A stretch of 64,000 nt of DNA from Halotia wernerae (GCA_034931985.1 JAYGHB010000021.1:3906-67905), one strand, 5' to 3'; positions 8,141-16,691 are shown, counted from the stretch's first letter. The notes: generated by a model not told the origin, from the sequence alone. Made by a program: numbers and translations.

Positions 8141-8594
8141 TAATTTGTTGAGCTTATTTAGTGAAACAATTTCTGTAGCAAGGGAGCATCCACTTTTGGA
8201 AGAAACACCGGGCGATTGGAAATCGCGGCTATACAAACAAAACCCGCCTGCGCGGGTTTCAGATGAGTCCGCGTAGGCGGACTTCGTTTGTGTAGCCCCA
8301 GACTTCTAGTCTGAGGGCAATCTGCCAAAACAGGATGCTCCCTGTAGCAACGAGCAGGCGTAACCAATAGTTAGTTTCACGAACTTCTTTGAGAGCAATA
8401 GCATTTTTATGAATGAAATCTGCCTTGCTTTGTCCTGCTCTTGCTTCTTCTACATTAGCTGCAATTGAAGTTCCTGAACGTAGTAATTGTTTAGCTAATG
8501 TTCGTGGAACTCCAGGAATTTCTTCCAAAGACTGACACAACTTAACTATCCTAACAGCAAATTCAAATGTTCTTTCAGTTATATCTTGATTCAT
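8078..8594 (-). pseudogene. Four-helix-bundle (23S rRNA IVP-like) protein gene, disrupted by a MITE
   Basis: The intact 5' part (8594 down to 8343) reads MNQDITERTFEFAVRIVKLC, then RTLAKQLLRSGTSIAANVEE and YWLRLLVAT, typical of the four-helix-bundle family first found in 23S rRNA intervening sequences. A 161-bp MITE (8182-8342) with an 8-bp target duplication then interrupts it. Removing the MITE and one duplication joins VAT to EIVSLNKLNKLLQESEEL and on to a stop at 8078-8080, restoring the usual length of about 115 residues. Its 3' end overlaps the end of cas1 on the other strand by 63 bases. The family is common near mobile DNA and its role is unclear. Confidence 0.85.
8182..8342. mobile_element. 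MITE family A, copy 2 (161 bp)
   Basis: Identical to the copy at 1825-1985 except for one base (CACCGGG here, CGCCGGG there), in the same orientation. The termini are GGGAGCATCC and GGATGCTCCC, and the target-site duplication is TGTAGCAA (8174-8181 and 8343-8350). It is inserted in the four-helix-bundle gene. The near identity of the copies indicates recent movement. Confidence 0.92.
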
Positions 8595-8656
8595 CGAAAT
8601 TCACTAATATAACGAGGAATAAATTGCTCATCCAACTTAACACAACCTACTTCTTT

Positions 8657-8789
8657 CATCTTTCTTTTGCCTTTTTACTTTTTACTTTTTACTTCTTCCA
8701 CCATCTTTCTTTTGCCTTTTTACTTTTTACTTTTTACTTCCTCCACCATCTTTCTTTTGCCTTTTTACTTTTTACTTTTTACTTCCTCA
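8657..8789 (+). repeat. Tandem repeat, three copies of 45 bp before cas2
   Basis: Three copies of a 45-base unit starting CATCTTTCTTTTGCC begin at 8657, 8702 and 8747. Each unit also contains the heptamer TACTTTT repeated, the same filler found before rt-cas1 (about 3000-3027) and in reverse at the end of cas1. The array ends one base before the cas2 ATG, leaving no recognisable ribosome binding site on the plus strand, so cas2 translation may be weak or leader-dependent. Confidence 0.75.
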
Positions 8790-8790
8790 G

Positions 8791-9069
8791 ATGTTTTATT
8801 TAGTATGTTACGACATCGTCAGCGATACGCGCCGTAATAAAGTAGCGAAACTCCTGGAAGCTTACGGGTTGCGAGTACAAAAGTCGGTTTTCGAGTGTGT
8901 ATTAGATGAAAACCAGTACAAAACTCTATCTAAATATCTTGTTCGACTCGTTAACAAACGCGAAGACCAAGTGCGATTCTACCCTATGTCTGCCCATACT
9001 CGTTGCAAGATAGCAGTGGTGGGAACAAAACCTGAATTTACTGTTGATGATGCGGCGTTTATTGTCTAA
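8791..9069 (+). CDS. cas2: Cas2
   Basis: A 92-residue protein with the Cas2 ferredoxin-like fold signature: an N-terminal strand with the conserved aspartate (MFYLVCYDIVSDTRRNKVAKLLEAYG), RVQKSVFECVL, and the later strand QVRFYPM. Cas2 forms the dimer that bridges two Cas1 dimers in the integrase and holds the prespacer. It is the last gene of the adaptation segment and follows the stand-alone cas1 after a disrupted gene and a tandem repeat. The start is fixed by the MFYLVCYD motif. Confidence 0.93.
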   Translation: MFYLVCYDIVSDTRRNKVAKLLEAYGLRVQKSVFECVLDENQYKTLSKYLVRLVNKREDQVRFYPMSAHTRCKIAVVGTKPEFTVDDAAFIV

Positions 9070-9187
9070 ACAACTAAAAAGACAAAAGTAAGAAAAATGA
9101 TTATCTGGAGAAAAGCACGCGCCCCACCGCTTGTTATGCAAACATCTCTACGCTTTCGGTCAAGTTTGGATATTCGGAAACTATCGA

Positions 9188-9457
9188 ATGCAGATTCAAT
9201 CTGTCAAATTCCGTTTATTTTTCACAGCTAAAGTTCAGAAAAAACTTGATACTTTACCTTCTTTAGACCGCAAGCAATACGACAAAGCTTTTAAATGTTT
9301 CGCTAAATATGGACCAGCCTATCGAAGTTTAAGAACACATCGATATCGCTGCAAAGATGGTGATATTTGGAGTTCTTCTGCATCTATGGCGAAACGATTT
9401 TACTGGCGTTATACCGAGGAGCAAAGCATTGAAGTCACACATATAGATTCACATTAA
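9188..9457 (+). CDS. Small basic protein, possibly RelE/ParE-fold toxin-like
   Basis: From the ATG at 9188 the product has 89 residues: MQIQSVKFRLFFTAKVQKKL, then KKLDTLPSLDRKQYDKAFKC, YRSLRTHRYRC and a C-terminal FYWRYTEEQSIEVTHID. The spacing of basic residues, the aromatic FYWRY strand and the length resemble RelE/YoeB-type ribonucleases. No classical antitoxin precedes or follows it; the next gene downstream is an HTH protein. The longer frame starting at 9131 adds residues without family resemblance, so I prefer the 9188 start. The functional call is tentative. Confidence 0.55.
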   Translation: MQIQSVKFRLFFTAKVQKKLDTLPSLDRKQYDKAFKCFAKYGPAYRSLRTHRYRCKDGDIWSSSASMAKRFYWRYTEEQSIEVTHIDSH

Positions 9458-9554
9458 TCAAGTGAAAAGTAAAAAAAACACTGTTTTCTTGATTAAATGT
9501 TGATTTTTTACTCTCTTCTATTTGCTTTTTTCTTCTACCTTTTTACTTATCCCT

Positions 9555-9857
9555 ATGCCTAAACCTCGTCCTTTACAAACGCGAGAATTACGGCTAATTT
9601 CAATGTACAGTAATTGGGAATTTGGTATGACACCCCAACAATTTTATTATAAATGGGCAGTCAGCTATGAACAAATAGCCCTGATATGCTGTCGTTCTGA
9701 TTCTACTGTACGTGGTTGGTTTAAGCAAGGTAAGTATCGACGCTATCCTAATGTTAACGATTTGCGGCATCTAGGGTTGATGGATTTCTTCCTAGAGCAT
9801 TTCGAGGAAATTCCAGAACATCTGCGAGGGTTATTAAGTTTAGATTCTTCATACTAG
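9555..9857 (+). CDS. Helix-turn-helix domain protein
   Basis: A 100-residue protein starting at MPKPRPLQTRELRLISMYSN. The centre (YEQIALICCRSDSTVRGWFKQG) is a clear helix-turn-helix, followed by DLRHLGLMDFFLEHFEEIPE, a C-terminal helix. Proteins of this type are scattered through Nostocales genomes; their targets are unknown. The stop codon TAG (9855-9857) is part of the CTAG flanking a MITE, so the last residues may not be original. The start at 9555 is preferred because the preceding codons come from AT-rich filler sequence. Confidence 0.65.
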   Translation: MPKPRPLQTRELRLISMYSNWEFGMTPQQFYYKWAVSYEQIALICCRSDSTVRGWFKQGKYRRYPNVNDLRHLGLMDFFLEHFEEIPEHLRGLLSLDSSY

Positions 9858-9957
9858 TACCGCTACGCGGAAGTCAAAAGTCAAAAGTCAAAAGACTTAT
9901 AATTTAGCCTCTTTAACTGTTTGGAATAGTAGGTTTATTTCCGCCGTGCTGTACTAG
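9854..9957. mobile_element. MITE family B, copy 1 (about 104 bp with flanking CTAG)
   Basis: It begins CTAGTACCGCTACGCGGAA and ends TTCCGCCGTGCTGTACTAG. The ends are inverted repeats matching at 15 of 19 positions. CTAG at both ends is probably the target duplication, as seen for IS5-like elements. The middle holds a GTCAAAA tandem repeat. A longer copy lies at 37368-37516. Confidence 0.75.
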
Positions 9958-9981
9958 TATTGTGTCAACTTTAAAAGTTCA

Positions 9982-10037
9982 GTTCGTAGTCAGGACTAAA
10001 GTCCTGAATTTTAAGCACTAAAGTGCTTACTACGAAC
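9982..10037. repeat. Nested palindromic repeat, 56 bp
   Basis: The outer arms GTTCGTAGT (9982-9990) and ACTACGAAC (10029-10037) are perfect inverted repeats. Inside lie two separate palindromes, CAGGACTAAAGTCCTG and AAGCACTAAAGTGCTT, each with 7-bp arms around a central AA. The whole can form a three-arm cruciform. The regular design suggests a dispersed repetitive element rather than a terminator, as there is no T-run. Confidence 0.65.
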
Positions 10038-10201
10038 CAATCAAAATTAATGGGACAGACCACTAGTTTTGTGAAAACACAAAAGTATTCACTTGTCAAT
10101 ATCATGTAGACCTGTTTTGATGTGTCCTCCTGAACTAACGTGAATTTAGGCAATTCAAAAGGCATTATTCATGTAATTTTCAGTAATTGTAGGAGGGTAC
10201 T

Positions 10202-10375
10202 ATGACCTATTTTGAGCAGTTACATCCGTGGTGCATAATTCGCAATTTACCTAGCAATGATTGCATAGTAGTAGCGAGATTTCGTCGCCGGAATGATGCA
10301 ACTGCTTACCTACAAGTGCTGCAAAGACAAGTGAATAATGTCGAGTTTGTGGTTAAATTTAATTCTCAAACGTGA
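10202..10375 (+). CDS. Small conserved-looking protein, 57 residues
   Basis: The ATG at 10202 is preceded by a strong ribosome binding site (AGGAGG about 8 bases upstream), unusual in this region. The product is MTYFEQLHPWCIIRNLPSND, then CIVVARFRRRNDATAYLQVL and QRQVNNVEFVVKFNSQT. It looks like a compact alpha/beta protein with a basic patch (RFRRRND). I do not recognise a family. It ends three bases before an orphan CRISPR-like repeat and shares its transcript with that repeat up to a terminator. Confidence 0.6.
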   Translation: MTYFEQLHPWCIIRNLPSNDCIVVARFRRRNDATAYLQVLQRQVNNVEFVVKFNSQT

Positions 10376-10377
10376 AT

Positions 10378-10412
10378 TGCTTGACTTCATCAGAAGTCGA
10401 ACTAATGGAAAC
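10378..10412 (+). repeat. Orphan CRISPR-like repeat with compensatory hairpin changes
   Basis: This 35-base stretch aligns to the array repeat without gaps and keeps the 3' part GAACTAATGGAAAC exactly. The hairpin is GACTTC-ATCA-GAAGTC instead of AACTTC-TTCG-GAAGTT, so the outer A-T pair has become G-C on both sides. It is followed by 33 bases of spacer-like length and then a terminator. It could give a single crRNA-like molecule with an intact ATGGAAAC handle, or be the remnant of an old array. Confidence 0.75.
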
Positions 10413-10445
10413 ATTGGCATTTAATTCACGCTCTTCCGTGCTAAA

Positions 10446-10478
10446 TCTCCAGTTATGATCTATAGCTGGGGATTTTTT
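10446..10478 (+). terminator. Intrinsic terminator after the orphan repeat
   Basis: An 11-bp stem (TCTCCAGTTAT with ATAGCTGGGGA, two G-U pairs) has a GATCT loop and is followed by six T residues at 10473-10478. It ends the transcript carrying the small ORF and the orphan repeat. It lies just before the end of the convergent Uma2 gene. Confidence 0.8.
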
Positions 10479-10493
10479 ACTGTCAGGAAAGTG

Positions 10494-11126
10494 TTAATTT
10501 CCTAACTGACTTCTGACCCAATTGCGAAATACTTTCACCAATTCTAGATAATCCATTGTTGGGGCTTGTTGCAAAAATCTGGCAATCTCTGGAATGGGTA
10601 AGTTCACAAAAAATTGACTGGTTTGGGAGGTGATATAGGTGTCATTTTGCAATTGTTTAATGACCAGGGATTCTCCGTTATAAATCCAGACTTCTGCTAC
10701 GCCTAAATCTGCATAAACTTGGAGACGATTATGGCAACTGCTTGTCACATCAATTTCGACCATCAAATCTGGTGCGGGATCTTCGCTAAGATCTAGTCGT
10801 CGCTTGCCCCGAACTGCATCAATATTACTAATGTAAAAACATTTATCGGGTTCTGCACCGCTCAGTTCAGGGTGTTTGAATGTTGTGGAGCCAAGAGGGT
10901 AGATTTTAACTGCCAATTCTTCAGCCAGCGTTTCCACAAACCGGCCTAAGACTTCTTTGCCAAGTTCATGTTCTGGAGAAGGAGCCATAATTTCGAGATT
11001 GCCACGATTGTAAGTCAGCCGGAGATGGCGATCGCTCAGTTCTACCAATAGCGTTTCGTAGGTTTGCCAGCTAATCCCCGACAGGTGAATGATTTCATCC
11101 GGTGGCGTGAGGAGTTTTGCAGTCAT
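10494..11126 (-). CDS. Uma2-family (DUF820) putative endonuclease, copy 1
   Basis: A 210-residue member of the Uma2 family, a PD-(D/E)XK fold group very numerous in cyanobacteria. Visible features are YETLLVELSDRHLRLTYNRG near the start, IMAPSPEHE, the acidic pair in DPAPDLMVEIDVTSS (D and E of the nuclease-like core) and GVAEVWIYNGESLVI. A second copy lies directly upstream at 11195-11827. Their C-terminal halves are almost identical, while the first halves differ at many positions. The biological role of the family is not established; most members are thought to be mobile-element-associated nucleases. Confidence 0.85.
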   Translation of the reverse strand: MTAKLLTPPDEIIHLSGISWQTYETLLVELSDRHLRLTYNRGNLEIMAPSPEHELGKEVLGRFVETLAEELAVKIYPLGSTTFKHPELSGAEPDKCFYISNIDAVRGKRRLDLSEDPAPDLMVEIDVTSSCHNRLQVYADLGVAEVWIYNGESLVIKQLQNDTYITSQTSQFFVNLPIPEIARFLQQAPTMDYLELVKVFRNWVRSQLGN

Positions 11127-11194
11127 GGGTTTAACCGAAAATCTGATGGCTTTATTTTAGACGATGGTAAAGATGGAAAGCGATCGCATCAAGT

Positions 11195-11827
11195 TTATTT
11201 ACCTAACTGATTTCTGACCCAATTACGAAATACTTTCACCAACTCTAGATAATCCATTGTTGGAGCTTGTTGCAAAAATCTGGCAATCTCTGGAATGGGT
11301 AAGTTCACAAAAAATTGACTGGTTTGGGAGGTGATATAGGTGTCATTTTGCAATTGTTTAATGACCAGGGATTCTCCGTTATAAATCCAGACTTCTGCTA
11401 CGCCTAAATCTGCATAAACTTGGAGACGATTATGGCAACTGCTTGTCACATCAATTTCGACCATTAAATCTGGTGCTGGGTCTTGTGTTAAGTCCAGTCG
11501 TTTTTTTCCCCGAACCAGAGTAATATTACGAATGTAGAAACATTCATCTGGCTCTACGCCACTCAGTTCAGGACGTTTAAACGTGGTTGAACCCAAAGGT
11601 TCTATAGGTATATCCAGTTCTTCTGCGATTGTCTCAACAAAACGTCCTGCCACTTTCTTAAATCTTTCATGTTCTGGGGAAGGAGTCATAATTTCGAGAT
11701 TGCCACGATTGTAAGTCATTCGCAGACGGCGATCACTCAGTTCTACCAATAGCGTTTCGTAGGTTTGCCAGCTAATCCCCGACAGGTGAATGATTTCATC
11801 CGGTGGCGTGAGGAGTTTTGCAGTCAT
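11195..11827 (-). CDS. Uma2-family (DUF820) putative endonuclease, copy 2
   Basis: Also 210 residues and the tandem partner of the gene at 10494-11126. The differences are concentrated in residues about 33-112 (for example HERFKKVAGRFVETIAEEL here against HELGKEVLGRFVETLAEEL there). From DPAPDLMVEIDVTSS onward only a residue or two at the extreme C-terminus differ. The core acidic residues are present in both. The about 65 bases after each start codon on the upstream side (GGGTTTAACCGAAAATCTGA onward) are also duplicated, so the repeated unit is about 700 bp. Confidence 0.85.
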   Translation of the reverse strand: MTAKLLTPPDEIIHLSGISWQTYETLLVELSDRRLRMTYNRGNLEIMTPSPEHERFKKVAGRFVETIAEELDIPIEPLGSTTFKRPELSGVEPDECFYIRNITLVRGKKRLDLTQDPAPDLMVEIDVTSSCHNRLQVYADLGVAEVWIYNGESLVIKQLQNDTYITSQTSQFFVNLPIPEIARFLQQAPTMDYLELVKVFRNWVRNQLGK

Positions 11828-12138
11828 GGGTTTAACCGAAAATCTGATGGCTTTATTTTAGACGATGGTAAAGATGGAAAGCGATCGCATCAGGTATTAT
11901 GCAACTTCAATGCTCATTATTTGATCAGGCGATCGCTCTTAACTGTACGTAAACATTTAGACACAATTAAATGTAGTTATATAAAGTTAATTTGATTTAG
12001 ACGTATTTTTACGGCAGTATATTCTCAGGTAGAGTAGTATTTTTATACATCTAAAATCAATGCCAAATAAAATTAATCAAAGTTTTAAGTGTTGAGAGAT
12101 TGCTCATTTCAGATTAAAGAAACACATACCATACCTAA
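11828..12138 (+). other. Gap before cas10: duplicate tail and probable effector promoter
   Basis: The first 65 bases are the end of the Uma2 duplication. The rest is AT-rich, with a GCGATCGC site at about 11929-11937 and no convincing ORF. The cas10 promoter should lie between about 11950 and 12120. I cannot single out a -10 or -35 box with confidence. The GAACTCATA elements found upstream of rt-cas1 and cas1 are absent here, so the effector operon does not seem to share that control. Confidence 0.4.
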
Positions 12139-15100
12139 ATGAATTTCTACCAACGTAAATTATATGCACTACTACAAGCACCAGAGTTTGTTGATTGGGG
12201 ACACAATATACTAGATGAATTAGAGTGTCTGAAAAATCACCATGATGATTTAAAAGCTTGGTGGAATGAGGTCAATAGCAATGCAGGGATGGGGAAACAC
12301 GCCCAAGATATTGCCTCCGCCTCAGACCGTGTTAATTTATCTCATATAGAACGCAGCGAAAACCCACCACAAGTTACTGTTCGTCATCCGATAAGCGGAC
12401 AAAAACAGCAAGTCACAACCTTACAGCATCCAAGTAACACACTAAATATTAGCCAGATAAAATACGAAACCAACGCCAAAAAAGTTTTCTGGTGGTTTTG
12501 GCGATTTTACCCAGAACTCTTAGCAAATACACAACCCGATGCACTGCTATTTCCCGCACATACAATCATTCCCGACTGTCCACTACATAGTCATCAAAGT
12601 ACAGTATCAGCTTTGACTGGTGCAATGTTTCCTGAAGACTGGCAAAAGGGAGACTCAAAAACACCCTATCTACTGATATTTTCCTTCTCGCCCGTGCAGG
12701 ACTTTATCAAGTCATCCCGTAAATTTCTCGATTTTTGGGCGGGGTCATATCTTCTTCATTATCTCAGCAGTCGGTTGTGCTGGCATATCGCCCAAGAACT
12801 AGGCCCCGATGCAGTGATTGTACCTTCCCTATGGAGCCAGGAAATAATCGATGCGTTGATTGTCCAACAATATGAGGATTTTGCGTCTCTCCAAGAAGAT
12901 AATCAAGACCCAGTAGGACGGTTTACAAATAAAACATCCGCCAGTTTAAATACTGCTGGATTTCCTAATATGATTACAGTGTTGGTTTCAGGGAAAGAAG
13001 CAGCACAAAAACGGGGAAACGAACTAAAACAAAAACTCACCCAAGAATGGGTAAAAATAGGTGAGCAAGTTCGACTTTGTATAAGAGAAAGAGTAATTGA
13101 ATATTTAAAAAAGCCAACTACAAAAGTAGATAAACTACTAGAAGAAGCTTTTGGCGATTTAACTAAATTATCAGATGAATTTCTTAAACCCTATAGGCAC
13201 GAATTAGCACTTCTACAAGACCAAAGCTGTTGGGAATGGAATCCACTCTGGGATGAACAGCTAAATTGTAGTTGGGAACCTTATTGGGCTGCGGTTCCTT
13301 TAGGAAGTCCAGATTTACCACTAATCAAAGATAAAAAAAATAATATTTTTGACCAAGAATGGATTAAAGTTCAGCAAGAAATTGCCCAAGTATCTATAGA
13401 TTTACCTTCTAAAGCCGAGGCAAATGTTTATCACACTCTGAATGTAGGGACTTGGTGGGGAAGTTTACAACAAAGATTGCGGATATGTCTACAAGCAGTT
13501 AAAAATACGCGGAATTGGCAAATTCCCACCGCACCAGGGGAACGCTCAACCATATCAGGACAATTTAGCGCTGTCCATCCTCGGTTTAACTATACCAAAT
13601 TCTCCCAAGGAGCCGGAACACCTGCTGGTTCAATGCGGCTATTTTGGCTATTGATGTCGAAAGCATTTCCAGGGTTATTTAACGGTTCTGAAAGGTTAAA
13701 TGCATTAGAAATCACCAAAAGAATGGCGTGGGTTTATGGTGGAGTTGCGGAAGAATTAGGAATTAATGTCAAAGCTATTAAGCCGATTATCAAAAAAATT
13801 CCATCTCACCAGCCAGAAGAAAAACAGACATTTCAAGTTATTAAAGAAAATCAAGTTATTTACGAACGACTATTACGGTTTCCTAACTTAAGTTCTATTG
13901 CCTCAGCACGATTTGTACACGATCATCCAGAACTAGCTCATAAATACTGGCAGAATCTTAACCATAAAATTAAAACACAGTTACCAAAACACCATCGTTT
14001 TTTTCGTTTCTTAACCCGGTTTCGTTCTTCCCAAGTACCAAAAACCGATCGCAAAATTAATCCTCTGAACCGTTGGAGACAAAACTATAACGGTGTGATG
14101 TTTTCTAGCAAATGGCTAGCTGATGATATGGGCTTACAAGATACAGACGTTAATACCCTCAGAAACATCATTAATACAGCACACCGCGATACTGGTTTTG
14201 GTGAAACTAGTCCCGCAGATTGGTGGGTAATTGTTCTAGCTGATGGTGATGGGATGGGCGATTATGTTTCTGGAAATAAACTTGAAAAATACAAGTCTTA
14301 TATTGAAGAAGATGCTGTGAATAAAAACAGCCAAAATTTTGATCATCATTTATTTAATCAATTTTTAGATGAAACTAATAAACGTATGGGGCCTGCTACC
14401 CATGTGGGTTTAAACCGCGCCCTGTTAGACTTTTCCAATCGCTTGGTTCCCTACCTGACAGAAAAGCGTTTCTGCGGTCGCGTAATTTATAGTGGCGGCG
14501 ATGATGTCATGGTAGTCTTACCGCTAGAAGATTTACCAGAATATCTCTTATCATTCAATACCTTCGCCAATTTACGAGGGTGAGATGATGATGCTTTAAC
14601 CATTAACTCCCATTTCTTTGAGGGTTGGCAAAAACAATCAGTCCTAAAAATTCCTTTAAGGTTTCCTACAAGGGTTTTTTAACGTATTGACAGCAGGATA
14701 AGGGTTTCAGATGAAAAACCACCTTTTCATCGAAACGCTTATGTATGCTTAATTTTGCCACTTTTGCCAAAATTTATCTAGGCTCTTATTTTGGCAAAGG
14801 TATTGATCATTACGTGCGGCTTGGTGCGGTGGCGAAGACCCACATCAAGAATTTACTAATTCTCGCAACGGTACTGGAAATGAAGCCACTGGCTATTGGC
14901 ATCCTACAAATAAAGTCAAAGGATTACCTAAACGTCCCCACTTTACAATGGGAAAGAACGCAACCATGAGTGCAGGTGTCATCATTGCTCATAAAAGCAT
15001 CCCTCTCCCCACCGTCCTCGAAAGCCTCTGGGAAGCAGAAGGAGATAGGGCCAAAAAAATCCCTGAAAAAGATGGTATTTGTTTTCGAGTGATTTACGGT

Positions 15101-15493
15101 GGTGGGAATCAGTTAGAAGCATTGATGAAAGGTGAATTACTAGAGAAGTGGTGGGAATGGGTACAGAAATATGAAAAATACCAACAAAACCTCAGCCCAC
15201 TACTATATCGGTTAGCTGAAGAACTTCCCCGTCGCGCTTCCATCACTGAAGATTACAAACTGTTCTCCAAAGCAGCGAGAGTCATTATGGATAGCCGCGA
15301 CCATAGCAAACAACTTGAGGTATTTGCTGTTATCGAAGAATGGTTAGACGAATGGGAAGATTGGGCAAAATTAAGTTTAAATAATCCTGAAGCTATAGGT
15401 ACTACACCAGGAGACTTAGCCAAACTTTTAAGATTTACCGCTTTTTGGGTCGATAAGCGGGTTGAACGGTTGAAATGGGAGGAAAAAGAGTGA
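12139..15493 (+). pseudogene. cmr2: cas10 (cmr2) split by a 250-bp MITE
   Basis: The 5' open frame codes for 814 residues: SPVQDFIKSSRKFLDFWAGS typical of Cmr2, a first palm motif ADGDGMGDYVSG, and the cyclase motif YSGGDDVMVVLP (GGDD at 786-789). It ends at a stop inside a MITE. Removing the MITE and one 6-bp duplication joins EYLLS to LRAAWCGGEDPHQEF and continues to the stop at 15493, giving 1032 residues, the usual Cmr2 size. The N-terminus reads KLYALLQAPEF where HD-nuclease members have HD, so the DNase site seems lost. A C-terminal piece could restart at 14948 (MGKNATMSAG). The intact protein is the large subunit that makes cyclic oligoadenylate. Confidence 0.9.
14556..14805. mobile_element. 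MITE family C inserted in cas10 (250 bp)
   Basis: The ends are CAATACCTTCGCCAA and, as reverse complement, CAATACCTTTGCCAA, 14 of 15 positions matching. The flanking direct repeat ATCATT (14550-14555 and 14806-14811) is the target duplication. There is no coding capacity. The net insertion of 256 bases shifts the cas10 frame and brings in the stop at 14581-14583. Confidence 0.88.
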
Positions 15494-15576
15494 TTTATGG
15501 TTGTTATTATCTTCCTTTGCGTGACTCTGCGCGTACTTCGCGTGACTCTGCGTTTAAAAAATAACTTTAACTTATA

Positions 15577-16686
15577 ATGAATTGGTACAAAATCACGCCT
15601 CTAGATTTACTCTTATTTCGAGATTGCAAACCTTTTAGCCCCGGTGATGGTTCATGGGCGAAAAGCTTATTTCCACCCATGCCAATTACAGTATTTCAGG
15701 CATTGCGATCGCTCTTACAACCAACTATCAACAAAGCCGAACGCACCCAACGCAATCTATCTTTCCTCGGCCCCTTTTTATTAGACAGTAAAGATACGCT
15801 GTGGCTACCCACACCCAAAGATTTAGTTTGTTTATATCCTCCAGGACAAGACCGCAAAACGAAGAGCGACAATTGGAGTGAAATTCAACGCCTGCAACCT
15901 ATTCCCAAAGATGAAGCATGGAAGTATTTAGCTTTTGATGAAAATCAAATCCCTCCCCTAGTTCTCAATCAAAAATGGCCTGGGAATATCAGCCCTCCCA
16001 AACCTTGGATAAAAGCCGAAGCCTTGTTTTATTACCTCAAAAACAGCAGTAATTGGTGTACACAAGACTTTTATAGTAATCCTTGGAAAACGCAAGTATT
16101 ACCGCATATTCAGATGCAACCTAACCAACGACAAGTTAAAGATGCTGATGGTTACTTTACTGAAGTTGCTGTTCGCCTGGAAGATGGATGGTGCTTTGTG
16201 GCGGCGTTTAGCGGAGATATTCCACAAACCGAAAGTATTGTACGGTTGGGAGGTGAAGGACATCGGGTTTTAGTATCGCCCCTGGAAGCAAATACCATCT
16301 TGAAAAAACAACTTGATTTTATTACAGGCGATCGCTCTTCAAAAGTATCAAACTTTGCTTATCTGCTCACCCCCGGACTAGCACTAGCACAAACAAGATA
16401 CAGCGCCTATCCCCAGAATTGGAAGCAACAGTTAAAAGGCTGCGCTACCGACAAAGCTTTACTGTGGGGTGGTGTATCGATGCTGCGTCAGGATCTGGAA
16501 GACAACAAAACCAGAGAGGAGTTTGCATTATTACCGCAACGGGCGTTTGTCCCACCAGGGACAGTGTATATCTTTAATGACAAACTACCTGAAAACCAGC
16601 AGTTATTACCCGACAAACAGAGTGGGCAATGGTGGGAAACTTTTAAACAGCTTAATTATGGAAAACTTTTATGGGGGAGAATTTAA
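15577..16686 (+). CDS. cmr3: Type III-B effector subunit Cmr3
   Basis: A 369-residue RAMP protein. The start MNWYKITPLDLLLFRDCKPF and the following FSPGDGSWAKSLFPPMP match Cmr3, which binds the 5' handle of the crRNA next to Cas10. Further on it has GGEGHRVLV and, near the end, LPQRAFVPPGTVYIF, both typical of the family. It follows the split cas10 after 83 bases that hold short GTGACTCTGCG repeats, and its end touches cmr4. The length is normal and no damage is visible. Confidence 0.9.
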   Translation: MNWYKITPLDLLLFRDCKPFSPGDGSWAKSLFPPMPITVFQALRSLLQPTINKAERTQRNLSFLGPFLLDSKDTLWLPTPKDLVCLYPPGQDRKTKSDNWSEIQRLQPIPKDEAWKYLAFDENQIPPLVLNQKWPGNISPPKPWIKAEALFYYLKNSSNWCTQDFYSNPWKTQVLPHIQMQPNQRQVKDADGYFTEVAVRLEDGWCFVAAFSGDIPQTESIVRLGGEGHRVLVSPLEANTILKKQLDFITGDRSSKVSNFAYLLTPGLALAQTRYSAYPQNWKQQLKGCATDKALLWGGVSMLRQDLEDNKTREEFALLPQRAFVPPGTVYIFNDKLPENQQLLPDKQSGQWWETFKQLNYGKLLWGRI

Positions 16687-16691
16687 CGCAC

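Larger units (their letters stand above)
10494..11892. repeat. Tandem duplication of a ~700-bp unit carrying a Uma2 gene
   Basis: The two units run from about 10494 to 11190 and from about 11195 to 11892. Each ends with the same sequence (CTTTATTTTAGACGATGGTA, then a GCGATCGC site). Sequence identity is very high at both ends of the unit and lower in the middle, which suggests gene conversion after duplication. Confidence 0.75.

Noticed and set aside
9971..10165. 64-codon minus-strand frame
   Set aside because: It runs through the palindromic repeat at 9982-10037 and has no protein-like composition or ribosome binding site.
14581..14805. Idea that the insertion in cas10 is a self-splicing intron
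   Set aside because: Inverted-repeat ends and a 6-bp target duplication fit a MITE, and 250 bases without intron motifs do not fit a group I or II intron.
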